This document shows, one piece after another, positions 1 through 6,338 of a stretch of 13,186 nt of DNA. The notes under the pieces are model-generated. The model saw only the letters and a program-made list of their open reading frames with translations. It had not been told where the DNA came from and made no database searches. The position numbers were made by a program, and so were the translations under genes. Positions within the stretch are counted from its first letter, which is position 1. Every line of letters starts with the position of its first letter. The stretch is from assembly GCA_937923255.1 (NCBI GenBank), contig CALAIL010000076.1, forward strand, positions 1 to 13,186, given 5' to 3'. This stretch comes from an uncultured Propionivibrio sp. GTDB lineage: Bacteria; Pseudomonadota; Gammaproteobacteria; Burkholderiales; Rhodocyclaceae.

Positions 1-683
1 ATTTGGGTATGATGATAACATTGCGTTGGGTGAGGTATCTCAATGCCACTTGGGCGGCAGACTTATGGTGTGCCTCGCCGATGGCCGTTAGTTCGGGATT
101 GGTAAAGAACCCATTTCGGCCCTCAGCAAGCGGTCCCCACGACATGGTGTACGTTCCAAACTCGTTCATATATTGCTGTGCTCGGCGTTGTTGGCAAAAA
201 ACATGGGTCTCAACTTGGTTCACAGCCGGCACCACTTCCACGTTCGAGGCCAGGTCGATAAAGTGGTTGGGTTGGAAATTGCTCACGCCGATGGCGCGGA
301 TTTTGCCCGCCGCCTGATATTCCTCCAGCGCGTGCCAGGCGGCGTAGATGTCGTTGAAGGGCTTGGTGCAGCAGCATCAGGTCGATATAGCCGCAGTCAA
401 GGCGCGAGAGCGAGCGCTCCAGCGAGGCTTTGGCGGCTTCATAGCCGTAGTTTTCCACCCAGATTTTGCTGGTGATGAAAAGTTCGCCGCGCGGCACGCC
501 GCTTTGTTTGACGCCCTGCCCCACTTCGCCTTCATTGGCATAAGCCTGGGCGGTGTCAATGTGGCGATAGCCTGCTTTGATGGCCTCCGCCACAGCCTGC
601 GCGGTTTTTGCGGGCGAAATCTGGAAGACGCCGAAGCCGAGGACGGGGATTTCGACGCCGTTGTTCAGGGTGAAGGTTTGCAT
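1..683 (-). pseudogene. Aldo/keto reductase, frameshifted and cut by window edge
   Basis: The start ATG at 681-683 follows a good AGAGGAAA ribosome site. The first 107 residues form a typical aldo/keto reductase N-terminus (2,5-diketo-gluconate reductase-like): the strand motif VEIPVLGFG, then the catalytic tetrad D43, Y48, K73 and H106 (in LMLLHQ). Right after H106-Q107 the frame breaks. Reading resumes one base on, at 361, with PFNDIYAAW, then GVSNF and PAVNQVETH, all family hallmarks, and stays open to base 1 (ending near IIIPK). Deleting one base at about 362-365 restores a protein of at least 227 residues; the family is usually about 275-285, so the missing tail lies outside the window. 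In the observed frame translation ends at 210. Such enzymes reduce aldehydes or ketones with NADPH in the cytoplasm. A sequencing indel is the alternative to a true pseudogene. Confidence 0.88.
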
Positions 684-903
684 GGTGTTTTCCTCTGTGA
701 TTGCAGGTTGGGCATGATAACGGGCGGGCGGCGGGCGATAAACAGGGCCGCTTCGCTAGGGACTATGCACGAATTTCATCAATTTGGGCGGGGCAGGTTT
801 TGTCCCGCGTTGCCTCAACAGGCCGTCCAAAAATAGAAAATAGCCGTTTAACCGCATTATTTGAAAGATAAAATCCAATATGGATCTTTACTCGATTTAC
901 CCT

Positions 904-915
904 TTCAGACGGTCT
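904..915 (-). repeat. DNA uptake sequence-like 12-mer, one mismatch
   Basis: The minus strand reads AGACCGTCTGAA, one base from the Neisseria uptake sequence AGGCCGTCTGAA. It lies just past the MFS gene stop, where uptake sequences often sit. CAGACCGTCTG is itself a near palindrome but has no room for a terminator loop. Confidence 0.55.
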
Positions 916-926
916 GCTTCTTTAAT

Positions 927-2144
927 TTACAGTTCGCTCGCGTCAAACAACCGCCGGCATGCACACAGCACACAGCCCACCAGCAGCGCCAGCCCCACCG
1001 CCACCCAATAGGCTTGCGCGTAGCCCAAAAGTTTCGCCAGCCGCAGAGCGGCAAAGCCTGCCGCGTAGCTACCGATAAGGACGACGGAAAATTGCAGGCT
1101 GCTGTCGAGTGCGGCGGTGGTGCGGTCGGATTTGTCCATTACCAAGGCGAGTATTACCGGCAGTAGCAGCGTGTAGCTCAGACTCAACGCGATAATTAAC
1201 GCAGGCGGCAGCCACGGCTGGACGCGGGCGAGCGCGTCGATGGCGGTCATAGATGCCAAGAGCGGCAGTTGCAGCGCGTAGAGCAGAAAAACGAGTTTGC
1301 GGCGCGGATAACGGCGCGACAGCCAGCCCGAGAGCGGCGTAACGATCAGGCAGGCAACGGGTATGCCTACCGCCAGAATCTCGCCCGTCTGTTTCGGGTC
1401 GAACCCCAAATCTGCCAGTTTCGGTACGAAGGTTGCCGCCGCAAACGCATAGGGCGCGGCAACCGACAACAGCAGCACCAGCCACCGCCAGCCGGTTTCG
1501 GGCTGCCGCCAGAAAGAAACCAGCCGCGCCGCCAGTTCTTTCAAACCGCCTTGCGCCGTCGGGCTTTCCGGCTCGCGGTAAAGTAAAAGTTGCAGCAGTG
1601 CCAGTAACGTGAATGCAAGCATAAAGACCGCCGCCGTCGTCTGCCCGTATTCCTGATACAGCCACAGCACCAGCGCGCCGCCTATCATTTTGCCGCCGCG
1701 CGCCGCCATGGTCTGAATCACGCCGCCGAAACCGCGTTCGCGGCGCGGCAGGATGATGCACGACAAGCCCAGCATGGCGCAGCCGTACACGGCGGACATG
1801 GCCGAGAGCAGCACGCAGCAGGTCAGAAGCAGCGGGAAATTGCCGACGATGTCGGCGGACATCATCAGCGCGAACACCGCCGCCAGCCCCAGCGTCGCCG
1901 CCAGCAGCCAGCCGCGAAATCGTCCGAACCGTCCCGGCTTGCGGCGTTCCATCAGTGCGGCAAACAGCACTTTCGCCGCTTCTATGCCGCCGATTAAATG
2001 TATCCAGCTTAATTGGTTCAGGCTGTAACCGTGTTTTTTTAAAATGGCAATCAGCGCGACCAGGTAAAAGCCGGTCAGGGTGAATTTGTAGGTACTGCCG
2101 AGTACGAGCAGCAGCCAGTCACGCGGGGCGGGAGCTTGGGACAT
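927..2144 (-). CDS. MFS inner-membrane transporter (siderophore/AmpG-like)
   Basis: This encodes a 405-residue, very hydrophobic protein with about 12 membrane-spanning segments, in two halves separated by a more polar loop around the PESPTAQGG stretch. The start is set at the ATG at 2142-2144 (MSQAPAPRDW) because AAGGAAAA lies just upstream; the frame is open 25 codons further but that part has no ribosome site and no family look. Basic loops (RRKPGRFGR, RRYPRRK) fit the cytoplasmic turns of MFS carriers. The general look is of the AmpG or RhtX/FptX type, which import muropeptides or siderophores across the inner membrane; this family choice is inference. Its position on the same strand as the TonB receptor downstream of the 132-residue gene suggests that it moves the receptor's ligand, or a released part of it, into the cytoplasm. 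It is intact. Confidence 0.85.
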   Translation of the reverse strand: MSQAPAPRDWLLLVLGSTYKFTLTGFYLVALIAILKKHGYSLNQLSWIHLIGGIEAAKVLFAALMERRKPGRFGRFRGWLLAATLGLAAVFALMMSADIVGNFPLLLTCCVLLSAMSAVYGCAMLGLSCIILPRRERGFGGVIQTMAARGGKMIGGALVLWLYQEYGQTTAAVFMLAFTLLALLQLLLYREPESPTAQGGLKELAARLVSFWRQPETGWRWLVLLLSVAAPYAFAAATFVPKLADLGFDPKQTGEILAVGIPVACLIVTPLSGWLSRRYPRRKLVFLLYALQLPLLASMTAIDALARVQPWLPPALIIALSLSYTLLLPVILALVMDKSDRTTAALDSSLQFSVVLIGSYAAGFAALRLAKLLGYAQAYWVAVGLALLVGCVLCACRRLFDASEL

Positions 2145-2216
2145 GGTTTGGTTTTCCTTGGTTGGGGCGGGTGCAAAAGGCTGTTTGAAAGCCGCAGTGG
2201 TAGGCAACCCAAACCG

Positions 2217-2238
2217 CATACTGTGTTAAACCATACTG
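2217..2238. promoter_or_regulatory. CATACTG direct repeat, possible control site
   Basis: CATACTG occurs twice, at 2217-2223 and 2232-2238, spaced 15 bases start to start. It lies in the spacer between the MFS gene and the divergent OsmC pseudogene. A protein-binding role is only a guess; the repeat may be chance. Confidence 0.25.
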
Positions 2239-2266
2239 CCCCATTTTATTAATTAAAGGATTATTT

Positions 2267-2690
2267 ATGATAATTACCGTAATGGCCGAATACTAAGGCA
2301 GCTTGTGCCAGAAGGACGCCTATCTTGCAGGCGGTTAGACTGTTTATACGGACGGCCCGCAGGCTGCGGGCGGCAAGGGCGATTTTATGACCACAACCGA
2401 TTATCTCGCTTCCGCGCTGGCATCCTGCACCAGAACGATTATGACTCTGAAAGCCGAAGCAAAGGGGTGGATTTCGTCCGCTGTTATGCCGAAGGCGGTA
2501 ATAAAGTCTCTATGGAAGACTTCCGCGTTACCCGAACCAATATCGTATTTCACCTGAATGCTGCATTCGAGGCGGAGCTACTCCGCTCGGAATTGCCCCG
2601 CTAATTGGAAACGGCAACCCGCGAGATGTACATTGTCGGCCGTAGCATGCATCTGATTTGGTGCAAGAATTCGAGTTTGTGTACGCATAA
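2267..2690 (+). pseudogene. OsmC-family protein, heavily decayed
   Basis: The ATG at 2267 follows TAAAGGA. The reading MIITVMAEY meets TAA at 2294-2296 and TAG at 2336-2338. In the same frame it continues as TDGPQAAGGKGDF and DYLASALASC, the cysteine loop typical of OsmC/Ohr-like peroxide-detoxifying proteins. A one-base loss near 2460-2467 moves it into the frame giving KGVDFVRCYAEGG and FRVTRTNIVFHL. A TAA follows at 2602-2604, then TREMYIVGRSMH, and a second shift near 2650-2653 leads to DLVQEFEFVYA and a TAA at 2688-2690. That makes three stops and two frameshifts in about 140 codons, too many to be sequencing error. Family members are cytoplasmic, about 135-145 residues, and use a cysteine pair to reduce organic hydroperoxides; here the first cysteine motif survives. 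It is divergent from the MFS gene. Confidence 0.87.
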
Positions 2691-2708
2691 TCGAATGCGG
2701 TTTTTGCA

Positions 2709-2720
2709 ATGTCGTCTGAA
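2709..2720 (+). repeat. DNA uptake sequence-like 12-mer
   Basis: ATGTCGTCTGAA is one base from the Neisseria dialects ATGCCGTCTGAA and, with the AG start, AGGTCGTCTGAA. TTCAGA follows five bases after the TCTGAA core, so it can fold into a small hairpin between the OsmC pseudogene and the converging 132-residue gene. Confidence 0.5.
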
Positions 2721-2726
2721 GGCTTT

Positions 2727-3125
2727 TCAGATTGCCTTCAACGCTTCTTCCGCCTTTCGCATGGCACTTACCTCGTCCGCTTCAGCGATGTAGTTCACAC
2801 CCAATGCGGAGGCAAGTTTGGACGATTGTTCGCGGAAGAATTCCAGTTGCGCGGCATCGGGTTCGATGAGCAGCATGGCGGCGCAGCGTTCGGCAAGCTG
2901 TGTTTGGTGCGCCTTTATCCAGGCGATGTAGTCTTTGCGGTCGGCAATGCGCTGCTCGTCGCTTACCTCCCGCTGCATGGGGGTACAGACGGTGGCGAAG
3001 CGGTGGTTTTGGTTTAACAGGGTTCCAAATTCGGCCAGCCAGTCGGCAAAATCGGCGACCTGGGTCAGGTCGGTCAGGTAGATAGTGCCTTCGGGCAGGG
3101 CTTTGGCAGGGGTGAAGTAGTGCAT
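2727..3125 (-). CDS. Hypothetical protein, 132 residues
   Basis: I do not recognise the family. The start ATG at 3123-3125 follows AAAGGAAA with good spacing. The product is soluble-looking, with no signal peptide or membrane segment. It has an N-terminal part of alternating hydrophobic strands (TIYLTDL, FATVCTP), then a charged helical middle (DEQRIADRKDYIAWIKAHQ), a buried strand (CAAMLLIEP) and a helical C-terminus rich in Ala and Glu. That alternation resembles a small alpha/beta domain of about the STAS/SpoIIAA type, but this is a weak impression. It lies between the TonB receptor and the MFS gene on the same strand, 225 bases after the receptor stop and separated from it by a hairpin, so it may be transcribed with or apart from the receptor. 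The open frame and proper ribosome site support a real gene. Confidence 0.72.
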   Translation of the reverse strand: MHYFTPAKALPEGTIYLTDLTQVADFADWLAEFGTLLNQNHRFATVCTPMQREVSDEQRIADRKDYIAWIKAHQTQLAERCAAMLLIEPDAAQLEFFREQSSKLASALGVNYIAEADEVSAMRKAEEALKAI

Positions 3126-3250
3126 TCGGGTTTCCTTTAGGTATTGGGGGCAGTTGCAGTAGGTCGTGCATGAATGCCCGATAGTAGGCGGCGGAATCGG
3201 GTTGGGTTGTGCCGGGCATAAATGCCGACCTGCACGTCGCCGGTTTGTCC

Positions 3251-3318
3251 GAAAGGTCGTCTGAAAAGCGGTTTCCTTGTTTTAACTTCGTTGAAGCTTT
3301 GCTTTCAGATGACCTTTC
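3251..3318 (-). terminator. Uptake-sequence inverted pair, likely terminator of the TonB receptor gene
   Basis: GAAAGGTCGTCTGAAA (3251-3266) and TTTCAGATGACCTTTC (3303-3318) pair over 16 bases with one mismatch, loop 36 bases. The left arm holds an exact AGGTCGTCTGAA uptake sequence at 3254-3265; the right arm is a one-mismatch copy. Paired uptake sequences after genes are a known Neisseria terminator form. It begins 33 bases past the receptor stop, and the U tract is weak. Confidence 0.65.
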
Positions 3319-3350
3319 TGTTTCGGCGGTTATTTCATTTTGCCTGTACC

Positions 3351-5396
3351 TTAAAACTTCCATTCTCCACTCACGCCCACGCTTCTGGGGCGTTGGTAGA
3401 GGGCGTCTTGGCGGTCGGAGCCGGAGATGAATATGGGGCGGTGGCGGTTGAACACGTTGTCGGCGTAGAGCGAGACGCGGCCTTGTTTGAAGTTGTAGGC
3501 GGTGTAGAGATTGACTTGGCTATATGCGCTGATTTTGCCCGATTCGGCATTGTCGGCGGCGGAATAGTAGCCGCTGTAGAAGCGCACGTCGCCGCCTGCT
3601 TCCCAGCCGTTCGGGTTCAGGTATTTCACTCCGATGTTGGCGGTGTACTTGGGCGCGCGGCCGAGTTTGTTACCTTCGATACCGCTGTCGGGATAACTTT
3701 TGATTTTGGTATGCAGCAGACCTAAGCCTGTGGTGAGTTTCAGGCTGTCGGTTGCCTGCCAGTCGGCACCGAGTTCCGCACCGTAGGTGTGGACTTTTTT
3801 GGCGTTGCGAATGACCACTGAGTTGGTGCCGAGATAGAAGGGAAGCTGCATGTCGCGGTAGTGGTTCACGAACAGGTTGCCAGACAGTTGCAGGCGGCGG
3901 TTTGCGCTGCGCCAGCGGGTGTACCACTCGTAGTTGTTTACATACTCGGGTTCGTAGGCGTAGGTTACGACGGGGCGTCCGAAGGTGATGCCTGCGCCGC
4001 CGGGGTTGTAGCCGCGCGCGGTTTTGATGCCGCTGACCCATTGGTCGGTGGGTTTGAAGGCGATGTCGATCTTGGGTAGGAAGACGGTCTGTCCCTTGTC
4101 TAAATCGAGACGCAGTGCGCCGCTGCCGCCGTTTCGTTGGTGCGTTTCTTTTTCCAGCCTGCCTGCGACGGTGATGTCCCATTTTTCGGTGGGGCTGTAA
4201 GTGGCTTCGGCAAACAGGGCGCGCACGCTGTTGTGGTCGTCAAAGGTGTTGCGGCCGCCGACGCTGCGGATATCCACCCATTCGTCCTGCTTGCTGTGGA
4301 AGTAGTGCAGTCCGGCAAAGCCTTTCAGACGGCCTTTGTTACTGAAATGCAGCACAGGTTCCCATTCCAGCTCGCGGCCTTTGAGTTCAGCCGGCACGCC
4401 TTGGGGATTGACGGTCATCGGTAAGTGCAAACGTTCGTTGTGGTAGCTACTGTAAACCAGTTTGTTTTCCAGTTTCAGGTAGTCGTTAAGCTGCCACGAT
4501 ACATCCCAGATGCCCGATGTCGAGCCGGTTACGAACACGGGCTTTTCCTTTAGAAAGCGGCGGCTGGCGGTGTTGCCCATGATTTCGTTCTGCGGCGCGC
4601 GGGAGCGGATGTGGTTCAGCGTCAGGCGGCTATAAAAGTCGGGATTATTTTCAGGCGTGAACAAGAGCTTGAAGCGCACGTTGGTGTTTTCCACGCGGCG
4701 CGGGTTACCCGTCGGCTCGTAGGATACGAACGGTTCGTAGCTTTCGCGCTGCTGCTGCTCCGCGCTCAAGCGGAAGGCAAGGTTGTTTTTTATTATCGGG
4801 CCGGACACCACGCCGGCGATGTTGTGCGTTTTCTGATTGCCTAAACCTAGGCGGACTGCGCCTTCCCATTCGTCGGTCGGATCTTTGGAACGCATCACTA
4901 CCGCGCCCGCCACCGCGTTCTGCCCGCGCACATGGCTTTGCGGCCCGCGCAAGACTTCCACCTGCTGCATGTCCCACAGCGACTGCTTGCCGAAGGCGTA
5001 TTCGTTGTAGGTGGCAGAGCGGCCGTCTATGGACAGGTTCAGGCGCGGACGCGTGCCTGCGAAAAACGCCACTGCGCCCACTGCTGGGCCCGATCCATCC
5101 ACGCCGCGCATGGTCGGCAAATCGTTGCCGCTGCCCAAATCGACGGTATTTACGGTCTGTTTGAGCAGGTCAGTGGCGGAAAGATTGTGGCCGCTGCGGT
5201 CGATGTCGGGCGTGGTGAAGACGCGGTTAGACGTAGCGGTTTCAAAGCCGCTACGGTTGACGCGTTCGCCAGTTACGACGACTTCTTCCAATTGCACCTG
5301 TTCGGTGTCCTGTGCCACATTGGCGGCGTAAATCCATTCGGAAGCGAAAGCGGCGGCAAGCAGCAGGGGCAGGTGGCGGAGGGTGGTTTTCTGCAT
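3351..5396 (-). CDS. TonB-dependent outer-membrane receptor (siderophore type)
   Basis: This 681-residue protein has a signal peptide at residues 1-24 (hydrophobic LPLLLAAAFASEW, cleavage near IYA-AN). The TonB box EEVVVTG follows at about 37-43, which couples it to the TonB-ExbBD energy complex. A plug domain spans about 50-180, with DLGSGNDLPTMRGVDGSG, LSIDGR and VEVLRGPQS, where the last is the classic plug motif. The rest is a 22-strand barrel of alternating residues ending in the TonB-receptor C-terminal motif ADNVFNRHRPIFISGSDRQ and a terminal phenylalanine, which is the outer-membrane assembly signal. Length and layout match intact siderophore or haem-type receptors; the ligand cannot be read from the sequence. 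It is divergent from the TetR gene and has its own good promoter. An exact uptake sequence lies within it at 4324-4335. Confidence 0.95.
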   Translation of the reverse strand: MQKTTLRHLPLLLAAAFASEWIYAANVAQDTEQVQLEEVVVTGERVNRSGFETATSNRVFTTPDIDRSGHNLSATDLLKQTVNTVDLGSGNDLPTMRGVDGSGPAVGAVAFFAGTRPRLNLSIDGRSATYNEYAFGKQSLWDMQQVEVLRGPQSHVRGQNAVAGAVVMRSKDPTDEWEGAVRLGLGNQKTHNIAGVVSGPIIKNNLAFRLSAEQQQRESYEPFVSYEPTGNPRRVENTNVRFKLLFTPENNPDFYSRLTLNHIRSRAPQNEIMGNTASRRFLKEKPVFVTGSTSGIWDVSWQLNDYLKLENKLVYSSYHNERLHLPMTVNPQGVPAELKGRELEWEPVLHFSNKGRLKGFAGLHYFHSKQDEWVDIRSVGGRNTFDDHNSVRALFAEATYSPTEKWDITVAGRLEKETHQRNGGSGALRLDLDKGQTVFLPKIDIAFKPTDQWVSGIKTARGYNPGGAGITFGRPVVTYAYEPEYVNNYEWYTRWRSANRRLQLSGNLFVNHYRDMQLPFYLGTNSVVIRNAKKVHTYGAELGADWQATDSLKLTTGLGLLHTKIKSYPDSGIEGNKLGRAPKYTANIGVKYLNPNGWEAGGDVRFYSGYYSAADNAESGKISAYSQVNLYTAYNFKQGRVSLYADNVFNRHRPIFISGSDRQDALYQRPRSVGVSGEWKF
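4324..4335 (-). repeat. Exact DNA uptake sequence inside the TonB receptor gene
   Basis: The minus strand reads AGGCCGTCTGAA, a perfect match to the AG-DUS dialect of Neisseria. It is within coding sequence, giving the residues KGRLKG. Confidence 0.85.
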
Positions 5397-5427
5397 TTCC
5401 TTAGCCCTTTTGTGGTTTACATATTTA

Positions 5428-5449
5428 TATAAAAATTACTATTTTTGTA
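5428..5449. promoter_or_regulatory. Palindrome over the receptor transcription start, candidate operator
   Basis: TATAAAAAT (5428-5436) and ATTTTTGTA (5441-5449) are inverted with one mismatch across a 4-base gap. It sits directly downstream of the -10 box, so a protein bound here would block the receptor promoter. The TetR-family neighbour or Fur are candidates; the sequence is not a clear Fur box. AT-rich sequence makes chance symmetry possible. Confidence 0.4.
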
Positions 5450-5450
5450 A

Positions 5451-5479
5451 ATTATAGGAAGAGGGGTAGAGGAATACAA
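5451..5479 (-). promoter_or_regulatory. Sigma-70 promoter for the TonB receptor gene
   Basis: On the minus strand a perfect TATAAT (5451-5456) lies exactly 17 bases after TTGTAT (5474-5479), a partial -35 box. Transcription would start near 5444, giving a leader of about 48 bases before the ATG. Confidence 0.6.
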
Positions 5480-5606
5480 GTACTTATCAAAAGCATGATT
5501 TTGCAACGAAATGCGGTTTGTGGACAGCCGAATACCGTAGGAAAATCATGATTTCATAAAATATAGCTAAAATACTTCACTTCATACGGCGTCGGCTCGC
5601 CTTGTA

Positions 5607-5627
5607 CTGAAAAAATAATTGTTTCAG
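5607..5627. promoter_or_regulatory. 21-base near-perfect palindrome upstream of tetR, candidate operator
   Basis: CTGAAA (5607-5612) and TTTCAG (5622-5627) are perfect inverted arms, and the 9 bases between are also symmetric apart from one pair. The length and place, 42 bases before the TetR start, suit a TetR-family autoregulatory site. There is no T tract, so a terminator is less likely, though the arms share the CTGAA core of uptake sequences, which could be a chance source of the symmetry. Confidence 0.45.
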
Positions 5628-5669
5628 CTCTATTGCGTCTGAAAGCCATCAAACAAACAACAAACAACG

Positions 5670-6263
5670 ATGACCGCCCGCAAACAGCAAACCATCATCG
5701 CCACCGCTAGCCGCCTGTTCCGCGAATACGGTTTTGCCGCTGTATCCGTGGGCAGAATCTGCGAAGAAGCAGCCGTCAGCCGCGTTACCTTCTACAAACA
5801 TTATGGTGGCAAAAACTCGCTCTTGCGTGAAATCGTTATCGAACAGAAAGACCGTGTCCGCGCCGAATTCGAAAGCCTGTTGGAACGGCGCTGCGGCCTG
5901 CGCGAAGTCGCCGAAACCGTGTTCGCCCTGCAAGGACAATCGTTTGAAGAACTCTATTCCGCTGCCTTCCTGCGCGACATCGGAGAGAACGCCGATTTGG
6001 AACTGGAACGATTTTTCAAGGAGCTGAACGAAGAAAAATACGCCTTCATGCGCTATTTCTTCCACACCCTGCAAAGCCGCCGCCTGATTGCCCCCGATTT
6101 GCCTGTGGAACTCATCGACCTGTTCATCCGTCAGGCAGACGTATTGATGCGCCATCCGCGACTGACTGCGCTCTATGCCGCGTCGCCGCAAAAGCTGCCG
6201 CAGGATGTTTTGGGCTTGTTGTTACACGGTTTGGCCGGTGAACAATCCAAAAGAAAAATTTGA
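5670..6263 (+). CDS. TetR/AcrR-family transcriptional regulator
   Basis: This 197-residue protein has the usual TetR length. Residues 8-50 form the DNA-binding domain: IIATASRLFREYGFAAVSV, then the recognition-helix part AAVSRVTFYKHYGGKNSLL, which matches the TetR signature SxxTFYxHFxxKxxLL. The remainder is helical and would bind a small ligand and dimerise; its sequence does not reveal the ligand. No purine-rich ribosome site precedes the ATG (the upstream bases are A/C-rich), so expression is probably low, as is common for repressors. It is divergent from the TonB receptor gene, the classic arrangement for a local repressor of both genes. GH1 converges on it from the other side with a terminator between. 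Confidence 0.93.
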   Translation: MTARKQQTIIATASRLFREYGFAAVSVGRICEEAAVSRVTFYKHYGGKNSLLREIVIEQKDRVRAEFESLLERRCGLREVAETVFALQGQSFEELYSAAFLRDIGENADLELERFFKELNEEKYAFMRYFFHTLQSRRLIAPDLPVELIDLFIRQADVLMRHPRLTALYAASPQKLPQDVLGLLLHGLAGEQSKRKI

Positions 6264-6294
6264 TGAGGCCTAATTGCGTCAAACAGGTGTTTAG

Positions 6295-6318
6295 GTCGGG
6301 CGCGATATCCGACTTTTT
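6295..6318 (+). terminator. Rho-independent terminator after tetR
   Basis: GTCGG (6295-6299) pairs with CCGAC (6309-6313), followed at once by TTTTT. It starts 31 bases past the TetR stop and separates it from the converging GH1 gene. The stem is short, so strength is modest. Confidence 0.6.
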
Positions 6319-6338
6319 CTATTTATCCAAACGATTTT

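Noticed and set aside
2782..3363. Minus-strand open frame of 193 codons from the receptor's end into the 132-residue gene
   Set aside because: It overlaps the better-supported 132-residue gene in another frame, starts inside the receptor gene and is rich in Arg/Pro/His as shadow frames are. A short stretch near 3130-3230 (DSAAYYRAFMHDLL) looks protein-like, but I cannot support it as a gene.
5649..6191. Minus-strand open frame of 180 codons
   Set aside because: It is the antisense shadow of the TetR gene, whose signature motifs are unmistakable.
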